From positions 1-36,352 of the forward strand of contig JADJSZ010000093.1 of NCBI GenBank assembly GCA_016711405.1: DNA of 36,352 nucleotides, read 5' to 3'. The notes beneath the pieces were generated by a model. It worked only from the letters and a program-made list of their open reading frames with translations. It searched no databases and was not told where the DNA came from. The stretch is from Candidatus Hadersleviella danica. Its GTDB lineage: Bacteria > Chloroflexota > Anaerolineae > Promineifilales > Promineifilaceae. A program made the position numbers and the translations under genes. Position 1 is the stretch's first letter, and each line of letters begins with the position of its first letter. This document shows, piece by piece, positions 17,198 through 24,491 of this stretch.

Positions 17198-17241
17198 AAG
17201 GCGCAAAGAGCTTTCTAGCGCAAGCAACCCCTTTGCGCCTT
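17198..17241. repeat. Inverted repeat with CTTTGCG words
   Basis: AAGGCGCAAAG (17198-17208) pairs perfectly with CTTTGCGCCTT (17231-17241) across 22 nt. CTTTGCG-type words continue to about 17265. It lies in the PucC-ychF gap. Apart from this and the array at 17362 the gap (17079-17447) holds no gene I can support. Confidence 0.6.
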
Positions 17242-17361
17242 GGCTTCTTTGCGACTTTGCGTTGAAAAAGGGCTTGACTTACAAGTTGGCCATCTTGTTG
17301 CCGTGCATTTTGGGAAAGCCAACCTGTAGAGATAAAGCGAGAGCAGGTATACTTAGAAGGG

Positions 17362-17410
17362 TAAACAACAAATGACAAGGGACGAATGACGAATAACAAA
17401 TGACACTCCC
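17362..17410. repeat. Heptamer array (CAAATGA/CGAATGA type)
   Basis: Seven in-register 7-mers are present: TAAACAA, CAAATGA, CAAGGGA, CGAATGA, CGAATAA, CAAATGA, CACTCCC. They are the reverse complement of the word family at 9733-9788. The array ends 37 bp before ychF. Confidence 0.82.
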
Positions 17411-17447
17411 CCTTCATTCCCAGCAATTTATACGGAGATAGAACGAA

Positions 17448-18551
17448 ATGGCTTTAAGTATTGGCATTGTGGGCTTGCCCAACGTGGGCAAAAGCACCAC
17501 CTTTAACGCCCTCACCAAAGAACAAAACGCCGAAGCGGCTAACTACCCCTTCTGCACCATCGAACCCAACAAAGCAATTGTGGCCGTGCCCGATGAGCGG
17601 CTGGACAAACTGGCCACACTGGTCAAGCCTGAGCGCATTATGTACGCCACTGTTGAATTTGTGGATATTGCGGGGCTGGTTAAAGGCGCGTCGCAAGGGG
17701 AGGGCTTGGGCAACCAGTTTCTGGGCAACATCCGCGAGACCCAAGCGGTGGTGCATGTCGTGCGCTGTTTTGAGGATGAGAATGTCATTCATGTCAGCGA
17801 ACGGCCGAATCCCGCCGACGACATTAGCGTCATTAACCTCGAACTCATCTTGGCCGACTTGCAACAACTCGACCGCAAGCTGGACAGGCTGACCAAACAA
17901 GCGCGGATGGACAAAAGCGCACGGCCGCTCCTCGAAACGGCCGAACAACTCAAAGCGCATCTGGAAACAGGTCAACCCGCCCGCACCTTCCCCACGGCCG
18001 ACCCCGAAAGTTATCAAGCACTCGTCAGCGAGATGCGCTTTATTACCGCCAAACCGATTATCTACGTGGCCAATGTGGATGAAGGAAGCCTCGCCAACAA
18101 CGGCAACGAATATGTGGAACAAGTGCGGGCGTGCGCGGCCGAAGAAGCGGCCGAGGTGGTCATGCTCTGCGCCAAGCTGGAAGAAGAGATGGCTGGCTTG
18201 AGCGATGCCGAGCGGCAAGAGTTCTTAGACAGCATGAACGTCACCGAAAGCGGCCTTGAGCAAGTCATCCACAAGGGGTATCGCGCCTTGGGGTTGATTA
18301 GCTATTTTACGGCTGGCCCCAAAGAAGTGCGGGCGTGGACGGTGCGGCGCGGCGCCAAAGGCCCGCAAGCGGCTGGGGTGATTCACACCGACTTCGAGAA
18401 AGGCTTTATCCGGGCGGAAGTGATTGGCTATGATGCGTATCTCAAGCATGGTTCGGAAGCGGCCGTTAAAGCGGCCGGCGACATGCGCGTGGAAGGCAAA
18501 GAGTACGTCGTCCAAGATGGCGATGTGATGCACTTCCGCTTTAATTTGTAG
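17448..18551 (+). CDS. ychF: Ribosome-binding ATPase YchF (Obg-family)
   Basis: YchF/OLA1 is a conserved P-loop NTPase that prefers ATP, associates with ribosomes and modulates translation and stress responses. The motifs are GLPNVGKST (P-loop, residues 8-16), DIAGLVKGAS (G3), and NVDEG in place of the GTP-specific NKxD, which is the YchF hallmark. The TGS-like C-terminal domain ends with DGDVMHFRFNL, typical of the family. It is 367 residues and complete. A purine-rich GGAGATAG lies upstream. A hairpin heptamer array begins on its stop codon and separates it from nfeD by 83 bp. Confidence 0.97.
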   Translation: MALSIGIVGLPNVGKSTTFNALTKEQNAEAANYPFCTIEPNKAIVAVPDERLDKLATLVKPERIMYATVEFVDIAGLVKGASQGEGLGNQFLGNIRETQAVVHVVRCFEDENVIHVSERPNPADDISVINLELILADLQQLDRKLDRLTKQARMDKSARPLLETAEQLKAHLETGQPARTFPTADPESYQALVSEMRFITAKPIIYVANVDEGSLANNGNEYVEQVRACAAEEAAEVVMLCAKLEEEMAGLSDAERQEFLDSMNVTESGLEQVIHKGYRALGLISYFTAGPKEVRAWTVRRGAKGPQAAGVIHTDFEKGFIRAEVIGYDAYLKHGSEAAVKAAGDMRVEGKEYVVQDGDVMHFRFNL

Positions 18552-18620
18552 CTGTTAGCCATAAGCTGTAAGCCGTAAGCAAATGCATTGCTTACGGCTT
18601 ATGGCTTACAGCTTACGGCT
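18550..18620. repeat. Hairpin heptamer array (AGCCGTA type)
   Basis: The left arm has AGCTGTT, AGCCATA, AGCTGTA, AGCCGTA in register from the ychF stop codon. After a 9-nt loop (18581-18589) the right arm repeats the inverse words to 18620. The arms are nearly perfectly complementary over 31 bp. It shares words and loop with 6774-6836. It ends 14 bp before the nfeD-type start. Confidence 0.85.
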
Positions 18621-18634
18621 CCGAGGAAATTTCC

Positions 18635-19954
18635 ATGTCTCGCCTTAAAATTTTGCTCTTGGTGGTGGGGTTGCTGTGGGTCTGGCCTGCGCGGGGGCAG
18701 GAGACGGCCGCGCCTGTCCACATGGTCGAAATTAGCGGGCCTGTCAACCAAGCGATGGTCAGCTATTTCGGCCGCGTCATTTTGGGGGCGGAAGCGGCCG
18801 AGGCCGAAGCACTGCTCATCCAACTCGACACCCCCGGCGGGGCATTGGATGCCACCCTCGACATTGTGCAACTGTTCCGCAACGCCCGCGTGCCCGTCAT
18901 CATCTATATCGCGCCCGCTGGCGCACAAGCCGCCTCGGCCGGCAGTGTCATCACCCTCGCCGCCCACGCGGCGGGCATGGCTCCCGAAACTGTCATCGGC
19001 GCCGCCTCGCCCGTGCAAAGCAGTGGCGAAAGCATCGAAGAGACGATGTACCGCAAGGTGGTGGAGGACATGAAGGCGACGGTGCGCGGCCTTTCGGAGC
19101 GGCGCGGGGAAGCGGCCGTGGCTCTGGCCGAAAGCATGATTGAAAACGCCGAAGCGGTGACGGCGCAAGAGGCGTTGGCGGTGGGGTTTGTGGATGTTGT
19201 GGCGGAGGACACGGCCGATTTGCTCCGCCAACTCGATGGCCAACCAGTCATCGTCTTGGGCGAGGAGCGCCTCTTGAACACAGCCACGGCCGAGGTAGTG
19301 CTGGTGGAGCCAACGGCCGTGGAGCGGCTCCTCTACGGCCTCGCCACCATTCTAATGACCCCCCTCTTCATCAGTGCCCTGATTGGCCTTGGGGTGCAAG
19401 CGATTATCTTTGAGTTTTCCCACCCCGGCGGCTGGGTGGCGGGCTTTATTGGCTTCTTGTGCATTGGGTTGGCTCTGTATGGCTTGGGGCAACTGCCCGC
19501 CAACTATTTTGGGCTGGCCTTGGTCATCGTCGCCTTCATTTTGTTTGTCATGGAGCTGTTTACGCCCACCTATGGCGCGTTGGCTCTGACGGGTGCAGTG
19601 ACCCTGTTGGCAGGCTTGCTCCTGACGTTTAACTCGCCCGGCACGCCTGAATACGCCCGCATTTCTGTGCCGGGTGCTGTCATTCTGACGGCCAGCATTG
19701 CGGGCTTTTTCCTGTTTCTGTTTAGCCGAGCATGGGCGGCGCAAAGGCTCCAGCCCGCCATTGGCGGCGAGGGGATGGTGGGGCGTGTCGGCCGGGTGCG
19801 GGGGGATTTTGCGGCCGATAACGCCTCCTATGCTGGCTCTGTCTACGTTTTCGGCGCCATCTGGCGTGCCGAAGCGGATGAACCCCTGCCCGCCAAAACC
19901 AAAATCACCGTGCAAGCGGTGGATGGGTTGACGTTGCGGGTGAAGAAAATGTAG
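18635..19954 (+). CDS. NfeD-type membrane-bound serine protease (ClpP-class)
   Basis: The protein has a cleavable signal peptide (residues 1-21), a ClpP/crotonase-fold protease domain (30-200) with nucleophile Ser101 in AASAGS and a candidate general-base Lys near 143, four or five membrane segments (about 230-360), and a C-terminal OB-fold NfeD domain (about 375-439). The LDTPGGALDAT loop is the substrate-strand motif. The family cleaves stomatin-like proteins and works in membrane quality control, usually next to a stomatin gene. No stomatin gene is in this window. The start follows GAGGAAA. The full architecture matches the long NfeD1b form. Confidence 0.92.
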   Translation: MSRLKILLLVVGLLWVWPARGQETAAPVHMVEISGPVNQAMVSYFGRVILGAEAAEAEALLIQLDTPGGALDATLDIVQLFRNARVPVIIYIAPAGAQAASAGSVITLAAHAAGMAPETVIGAASPVQSSGESIEETMYRKVVEDMKATVRGLSERRGEAAVALAESMIENAEAVTAQEALAVGFVDVVAEDTADLLRQLDGQPVIVLGEERLLNTATAEVVLVEPTAVERLLYGLATILMTPLFISALIGLGVQAIIFEFSHPGGWVAGFIGFLCIGLALYGLGQLPANYFGLALVIVAFILFVMELFTPTYGALALTGAVTLLAGLLLTFNSPGTPEYARISVPGAVILTASIAGFFLFLFSRAWAAQRLQPAIGGEGMVGRVGRVRGDFAADNASYAGSVYVFGAIWRAEADEPLPAKTKITVQAVDGLTLRVKKM

Positions 19955-20002
19955 TTATTGGTTACTCGTTATTTGTTATTGGCGCATACGAGTAACCAAT
20001 GG
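19954..20002. repeat. Heptamer array (GTTATTG type)
   Basis: GTTATTG, GTTACTC, GTTATTT, GTTATTG, GCGCATA, CGAGTAA and CCAATGG stand in register, beginning on the last base of the nfeD stop codon. The last two are inverse of earlier words. It has the same word family as 7615-7656. Confidence 0.8.
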
Positions 20003-20021
20003 GTTGTTTCATTTGAACCTT

Positions 20022-20098
20022 GTAGGGGTAGGCCTTGTGGCTATCCTAGAACCTTGGTTAACCCAGTATTCAGGGCAACCACAAGGGCTTGCCACAAC
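20022..20098. repeat. REP-like element (TGTAGGGGTAGGCCTTGTG type), diverged copy
   Basis: The left part TGTAGGGGTAGGCCTTGTG is the inverse of part of the element at 21232-21293, and the right part contains CAACCACAAGGG. The two can pair partly. It precedes the hydrolase gene, so the gene is bracketed by two copies of the family. Confidence 0.6.
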
Positions 20099-20110
20099 AA
20101 CCAGTGGAGG

Positions 20111-21178
20111 CTGAAAAGCTACCCAAAACCAAAATCATGGGAAATAACCAATAGTCCCTTTGCGCCGATCACGGCCATCCCACCAACCTTTCGGCCGCGC
20201 ATTGGCAACGCCCACCTGCAAACGATCTTGGCCAATGTGCTTCGCACGGCCGATGGCCTTGCCTTTCGGCGGGAGAGGCTGGAACTGCCCGATGGGGATT
20301 TTGTGGATTTGGATTGGCCGACGGCCGCGCAACACCCCTTGCCCCCGACTGCCCCGTTGGTTCTCGTCTTGCACGGGCTAGAGGGCAACGCCAAGCGCGG
20401 CTACGCTTGCGAACTGTATCGCCAACTGGCCAACCAGCGCGGTTTGCGGGCGGTGGGCATGAATTTCCGCTCGTGCAGTGGCGAGATGAACCGCACCCAT
20501 TGGCTGTACAACGCGGGGGCCACGGCCGATGTCGGCCATGTGTTGCGCCATTTGGAGGCGCAAGAGCCAGATGTGCCCAAAGCGTTGGTGGGCTTTTCGC
20601 TGGGGGGCAATATGGCGTTGAAGTATTTGGGGGAACAGGGGGCTGATTTGGATGCGGATGTGCGGGCGGCCGTGGCCATCTCGCCCCCGTTGCAGATGTG
20701 GATTGGGAGCAAGGCGTTGGATACGCCGTTGGGGAAGTTGTACGGCCGTCGCCTTTTGCACAGTTTGCACGGCAAAGTACGCGCCAAAGCGCATCTGCTA
20801 ACGGGCAAGCTGGATGTGGCGCAGGTGCTGGCCACTCGTTCGCTGGGTGAATTTGACGAGGTAGCCACTGCGCCGCTTTACGGGTATAAAAGCGCGGACG
20901 ATTATTACCGCCAATGCAGTTCCGCCCGCTTTTTGGCGGGCATCCAACGGCCGACTTTGCTCATTCGCGCCCTCGACGACCCGATGATTGACGCGGCCGA
21001 TATTCCGACGGCCGTGCTGGCGGCCAATCCGCACCTGCACCCGCTTTTCCCGCGCACAGGGGGGCATGTGGGTTTTATGGAGGGCACGGCTCGCCAGCCC
21101 ACGTTTTGGGCGGAGCGGCAAGGGGCGCAATTTTTGGCGATGGTGTTGGCGGGCAAAAACATTCGGGCGCGACGCTAA
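20111..21178 (+). CDS. Alpha/beta hydrolase, YheT family
   Basis: The protein matches YheT-type hydrolases: GNAHLQTIL near the N-terminus, LPDGDFVDLDW, the oxyanion region VLHGLEGNAKRGY, nucleophile elbow GFSLGGNM, LIRALDDPMI with the acid, and TGGHVGFMEG with the catalytic His. The substrate is unknown, probably an ester. The start is unresolved. No ATG stands in frame between the upstream REP element and the conserved region. An out-of-frame ATG at 20136 would fit if one base were missing near 20150. The coordinate given is an in-frame CTG and is only a placeholder. Homologues begin about 20 residues before GNAHLQT. Confidence 0.85.
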   Translation: MKSYPKPKSWEITNSPFAPITAIPPTFRPRIGNAHLQTILANVLRTADGLAFRRERLELPDGDFVDLDWPTAAQHPLPPTAPLVLVLHGLEGNAKRGYACELYRQLANQRGLRAVGMNFRSCSGEMNRTHWLYNAGATADVGHVLRHLEAQEPDVPKALVGFSLGGNMALKYLGEQGADLDADVRAAVAISPPLQMWIGSKALDTPLGKLYGRRLLHSLHGKVRAKAHLLTGKLDVAQVLATRSLGEFDEVATAPLYGYKSADDYYRQCSSARFLAGIQRPTLLIRALDDPMIDAADIPTAVLAANPHLHPLFPRTGGHVGFMEGTARQPTFWAERQGAQFLAMVLAGKNIRARR

Positions 21179-21190
21179 ACGCCCCTGCTG

Positions 21191-21357
21191 TGGACGGTCT
21201 TCTGACCGACCCACCTCGCCGTCTGAACAAGTCTGTAGGGGCAACCCTTGTGGTTGCCCGGCTCCAAGGGTAGGCACAAGGCCTACCCCTACAGAACGCC
21301 ATCCACCAAGATTTGACGTTCAGACAACTCGCTGGGGACGGTCTGGAGACCGCCCAG
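21191..21357. repeat. Composite REP/MITE-like element
   Basis: Three palindromes are nested: GGACGGTCTTCTGACCG at about 21192, a long hairpin at 21232-21293 (TGTAGGGGCAACCCTTG, then CAAGGCCTACCCCTACA), and GGACGGTCTGGAGACCG near 21337. CGTCTGAAC and GTTCAGAC form a further inverted pair between them. The whole fills the gap between the hydrolase and SDR genes. No transposase is visible, so it would be a non-autonomous element if mobile. Confidence 0.65.
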
Positions 21358-21360
21358 AGC

Positions 21361-21397
21361 ATGACTAACCGACTAAAAGACTGACCGACTGAAAGAC
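21361..21397 (+). repeat. Short word array (GACCGACT type)
   Basis: Words such as ACCGACT and GAAAGACT alternate at 7-8 nt spacing and end four bases before the ATG at 21402. The register is looser than in the other arrays. Confidence 0.5.
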
Positions 21398-21401
21398 TAT
21401 T

Positions 21402-22298
21402 ATGACAAAATCAACATGGAAATGGATTGTGGCGGGAGGGGTGGCTGGCTATTTGGGCTGGCAAAAGGTGCAGAAGGACGGCCGGGCGGGGCGCTTTTTG
21501 GCGGCCGATTCGCCACGGGGCACGGCCGTGGTCACGGGCGCATCCAGCGGGATTGGGGAGCAGTACGCCCGCCAACTGGCCAAAGCGGGCTACGATGTGA
21601 TACTGGTCGCCCGCCGCCTCGACAAACTGGAGGTATTGGCCTCCGAGTTGCGCCTCAACCACGGCGTGTTGGCCGAGGCGTTGTCGGCCGATTTGGCTAC
21701 CCCTGAAGGGGTGGAACGGGTGGAAGAAGCGATGGGCAAGCTCGACGATTTGGTCTTGCTGGTCAACAACGCGGGCTTTGGCACGATGGGGCCTCTGCTC
21801 GAAAAGGGGCTGTACAGCCAACTCGACATGATTCATGTCCATGTCAATGCGGCCATGCGCCTCACCCGCGCCGCACTCAGCCGCATGGTTCCCAACAGCT
21901 ATGGCGGGGTGATTAACGTTTCGTCCATTGTGGCTTTCTTCCACGGGGCGGGCAGTGCCAATTATTGCGCCACCAAAGCGTACCTGAACACCTTTTCCAA
22001 AGCGGTACAAGCAGAAATGAAGGACAAAGGGCTGGTGGTGCAAGCGTTGTGCCCCGGCTATACCTACACCGAGTTCCACGACAGCCAAGAGTACAATGAG
22101 TTTAGCCGCAACGAAGTGCCGGGCTGGTTGTGGATGAGTAGTGAGGCGGTGGTGCAGGAGTCGCTCCACGCGCTGGGCAATGGGCAGGTGGTGGTTGTGC
22201 CCGGTTGGGTCAATCAGGTCATCGTGCGCTTTGCGACGCTGGGCATTGATTTGGCCTCTCTGCGCCGTTTGGCGAAGCGGTTGAAGGGCGGGGGGTAA
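21402..22298 (+). CDS. Short-chain dehydrogenase/reductase with N-terminal hydrophobic segment
   Basis: The Rossmann fold has TGASSGIG (45-52), VNNAG (121-125), catalytic Ser near 174 (NVSSIVAFF) and the YxxxK pair Tyr188/Lys192 (NYCATKAYL). The set is complete, so it should be an active NADP(H)-dependent oxidoreductase. The first about 25 residues are hydrophobic (WIVAGGVAGYLGW) and may anchor it to the membrane. The pattern resembles DltE/YqjQ-like SDRs and 17-beta-HSD-12-like enzymes, which often act on fatty-acyl substrates, but I make no specific assignment. There is no Shine-Dalgarno before the ATG. A heptamer array begins on the stop codon. Confidence 0.9.
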   Translation: MTKSTWKWIVAGGVAGYLGWQKVQKDGRAGRFLAADSPRGTAVVTGASSGIGEQYARQLAKAGYDVILVARRLDKLEVLASELRLNHGVLAEALSADLATPEGVERVEEAMGKLDDLVLLVNNAGFGTMGPLLEKGLYSQLDMIHVHVNAAMRLTRAALSRMVPNSYGGVINVSSIVAFFHGAGSANYCATKAYLNTFSKAVQAEMKDKGLVVQALCPGYTYTEFHDSQEYNEFSRNEVPGWLWMSSEAVVQESLHALGNGQVVVVPGWVNQVIVRFATLGIDLASLRRLAKRLKGGG

Positions 22299-22337
22299 TT
22301 GTGAATTGGGAATTGGGAATGGTTAATTGTGAATGAG
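22296..22337. repeat. Heptamer array starting on a stop codon (GAATTGG type)
   Basis: Six in-register 7-mers are present: TAATTGT (its TAA is the SDR stop), GAATTGG, GAATTGG, GAATGGT, TAATTGT, GAATGAG. Confidence 0.82.
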
Positions 22338-22366
22338 GGGTGTTTTGGGGTGGGGATGGTTGGCGG

Positions 22367-22640
22367 CCGTGGAAACACGGGTTCCGACCGTGGAAACACG
22401 GGTTCCGACCGTGGAAACACGGGTTCCGACCATGGAAACACGGGTTCCGACCATGGAAAAACGAGTGCCGACCGTGGAAAAACGAGTGACAACCAGGGAA
22501 AACAAGGCCGACCACGAAACACGAGTGCCGACCATGGAAAAACGAGTGCCGACCATGGAAACACGAGTGCCGACCATGGAAAAACGAGTGCCGACCACGG
22601 AAACACGAGTGCCGACCGTGGAAACAGTGACGTGGCACGA
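22367..22640. repeat. 21-bp minisatellite with a hairpin in each unit, about 12.5 copies
   Basis: Units start with CCGTGGAAACACGG or variants (CCATGG, CCACGG) and are 21 bp long, three heptamers, except for two shortened units at 22493-22511 and 22512-22531. The first four units end CGGGTTCCGA and most later ones end CGAGTGCCGA. CCGTG and CACGG pair around a GAAA tetraloop of GNRA type. Variant CCATGG...CACGG units keep pairing as G-U in the minus-strand RNA. Because 21 is a multiple of three, several frames are open over it, but none looks like a gene. The rest of the 22299-22755 gap is the heptamer array and unremarkable flank. Confidence 0.92.
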
Positions 22641-22755
22641 GTGACGACCCTGTTTTCCTTCTGACAGGCGACACATCTCAAGAACGATGAACGGGACGGC
22701 CGATTTTGGGGTAGGGAGCCACCCGATTTCTGCGCATTGAACAGATACATTCCCC

Positions 22756-23703
22756 ATGAAACGACATCTTTCTAAATTGTGGCTGGTACTGGCGGCCGTG
22801 TTGCTCTATGTTGTCTTGCGGGGGATGGATTGGGGGGCGGCATGGACGGCCGTGCGCGAGTTGCGGGGCTGGCAATTGGCAGTTTTGGTGGTGGCCAATG
22901 GGGGCATGTTGGCTACTTTATTCGGCCGTTGGGCGGTCATCCTGTACGCCCAAGGCCACCGCATCCCACTGGGGCAGGTGGCGCAGATTGGGCTGGCGGG
23001 TTACGCGGTGAGCTATCTCACGCCGGGGCCGCAATTTGGGGGAGAGCCGTTGCAGGTCTATCTGCTCCACACACGGCACGGGGTTTCGCTGGCCACCGCC
23101 ACGGCCGGGGTGGTGCTGGATAAGGCGTTGGCCTTGGTGACGAGTTTTGGCTTTTTGCTGTTGGGGGGGATTGTCGTTTATGGGGGGGTGTTGGGCACGG
23201 CCGTCAATGGCGCGGCCGTGTGGGGTGGGAGCTTGTTCCTGTTGTTGCCGTTGGGCTTGTTGGTGGGGTGGTGGCGCGGCCGAGTGCCGTTGGCGGCCTT
23301 GGCGGCCGTCTTGCGGCTGAGCCATTTGCGGCCGTTGGCCATTGTGGCCGAGGCGGAAGAGCAAATTGTCATCTTTTGCCGCGACCATGCGGGGGCGTTT
23401 TGGCTGGCCATGCTCCTTTCGGTGGTCAGTTGGCTCTTGTTGGCGGGGGAGTATTGGCTGATGGCGCAGTTTGTGGGGCTGAGGATGACGGGCTGGCAAG
23501 CGGTGGCGTTGCTGACGGCCGTGCGGCTTGCCTACCTCTTGCCCATGCCCGGTGTCATTGGCTCATTAGAAGCCAGCCAAATCTGGGCCTTGGGGGCGAT
23601 GGGCTTGCCGCCCGCCCTCGGCCTCAGCCTCAGCCTCCTCATCCGCGTGCGCGATGTGGCCTTGGCGTTGGTAGGGCTGGCGGTGGGGGGCAGTAAAAGG
23701 TAA
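22756..23703 (+). CDS. Membrane protein of the lysylphosphatidylglycerol synthase transmembrane (UPF0104) family
   Basis: The 315-residue protein has seven or eight hydrophobic helices. It contains the family motifs ILYAQGHRIPLGQV, LAGYAVSYLTPGPQFGGEPL and, near the C-terminus, PMPGVIGSLEASQIWAL, as in the flippase-like half of MprF and AglD-type proteins. It has no soluble aminoacyl-transferase domain. The likely role is lipid or isoprenoid-linked sugar handling at the membrane, with the substrate unknown. The ATG follows ATTCCCC and has no Shine-Dalgarno. An array of 7-mers begins over the stop codon. Confidence 0.85.
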   Translation: MKRHLSKLWLVLAAVLLYVVLRGMDWGAAWTAVRELRGWQLAVLVVANGGMLATLFGRWAVILYAQGHRIPLGQVAQIGLAGYAVSYLTPGPQFGGEPLQVYLLHTRHGVSLATATAGVVLDKALALVTSFGFLLLGGIVVYGGVLGTAVNGAAVWGGSLFLLLPLGLLVGWWRGRVPLAALAAVLRLSHLRPLAIVAEAEEQIVIFCRDHAGAFWLAMLLSVVSWLLLAGEYWLMAQFVGLRMTGWQAVALLTAVRLAYLLPMPGVIGSLEASQIWALGAMGLPPALGLSLSLLIRVRDVALALVGLAVGGSKR

Positions 23704-23783
23704 AAAGTGAGAAGTAAAAAGTGAAAAGGCAGTCGCTGGGCACTTCTCACCTTTTACCTTTTACTTTTCACTTCTCACTCCCC
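23698..23783. repeat. Hairpin heptamer array (AAGTGAA/ACTTTTC type)
   Basis: The left arm has AGGTAAA, AAGTGAG, AAGTAAA, AAGTGAA and includes the TAA stop at 23701-23703. After about 14 nt the right arm has ACTTCTC, ACCTTTT, ACCTTTT, ACTTTTC, ACTTCTC, ACTCCCC in register (23742-23783). It fills the whole space between two convergent genes. The words recur at 25822-25856. Confidence 0.88.
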
Positions 23784-24464
23784 TCACAAGTTCAGGTTAT
23801 AGACAATGAGCATTTGGGCGGGGCCGTAGGTGAGCCAGATGAGGTCGCCCATGAGGGGGAAGCGGCGGTGGGTGAATAAATCCACGGCGATGAGCAAATC
23901 GCTGAAGAGGAAGAGGGCGGCGCCAATGGTGAAGGGCAGGAAACGGCCGTCGCCGAACCCCCACGCCAACCCCATCCCCACCCCCACCGTGCTGGCCAAC
24001 AACAGGGCATAGGGCAGGGCGGCGTAGACCAGCACACTGCGGCTGGTGGTGCCGCGATAGATGAGGAAGTACCAGATGACGGCCGCCACCACCAGCCATC
24101 CCACCCAACTGCCCCACTGCATTTGGGGCTGGGACAAGGCATGGGCACGGCCGAACCACAAGCAGGCGGCAATATAGGCCACATGCCCCAACCCAAATGA
24201 CCCCATCCCACCCAACACATGCGGCCGTGGCCACGGAATCAGCTCGGCCATGTACAAATCGCCCAGCAAGCCAAGGCTCATGCCAAGGGCGATGAGAAGC
24301 GTGTAGGGGGTGGGTTGCTGAAGGGCAAAGCCCCACCCCGCCACAACCAGCACGGCCGAGGAGGCCATGCGCGTCCACACGGGCATCCGCCGATAAGTAT
24401 CGGGCTTGCCGAAAAGAAAGCCGCCAAAGAGGAGGGCGGCCCAAGGGATGAGGAGGATAGACAT
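23784..24464 (-). CDS. YhhN-family membrane protein (lysoplasmalogenase-like)
   Basis: The 226-residue protein has seven or eight membrane helices and the YhhN/TMEM86 motifs: LGLLGDLYMAE with the conserved Asp, GSFGLGHVAYIA, GAALFLFSDLLIAVDLF and LIWLTYGPAQMLIVYNL. Characterised members hydrolyse the vinyl-ether bond of lysoplasmalogens. Most bacterial ones are untested. It starts 27 bp after the stop of the iron-containing alcohol dehydrogenase gene on the same strand, so the two may be co-transcribed. Confidence 0.85.
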   Translation of the reverse strand: MSILLIPWAALLFGGFLFGKPDTYRRMPVWTRMASSAVLVVAGWGFALQQPTPYTLLIALGMSLGLLGDLYMAELIPWPRPHVLGGMGSFGLGHVAYIAACLWFGRAHALSQPQMQWGSWVGWLVVAAVIWYFLIYRGTTSRSVLVYAALPYALLLASTVGVGMGLAWGFGDGRFLPFTIGAALFLFSDLLIAVDLFTHRRFPLMGDLIWLTYGPAQMLIVYNLNL

Positions 24465-24470
24465 GGGGGG

Positions 24471-24491
24471 AGAGAAAAGAGAGAAGAGAGG
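24471..24491. repeat. Short purine heptamer array (AGAGAGA type)
   Basis: AGAGAAA, AGAGAGA and AGAGAGG stand in register in the gap between the alcohol dehydrogenase stop and the YhhN start. It uses the same words as 5110-5140. It is also purine-rich, so part could serve as a ribosome binding site. Confidence 0.5.

Noticed and set aside
19958..20110. N-terminal extension of the YheT-type hydrolase
   Set aside because: This stretch is the heptamer array and REP-like element read in frame, and it has no similarity to hydrolases.
22367..22640. CRISPR array
   Set aside because: The units are contiguous with no unique spacers, the period is 21 bp and there are no cas genes. It is a tandem minisatellite.
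22214..22757. Repeat protein encoded across the 21-bp repeats (heptapeptide repeats on either strand)
   Set aside because: Because 21 is a multiple of three and the unit lacks stops, several frames on both strands are open by construction. None has a ribosome binding site, and one overlaps the real SDR gene.
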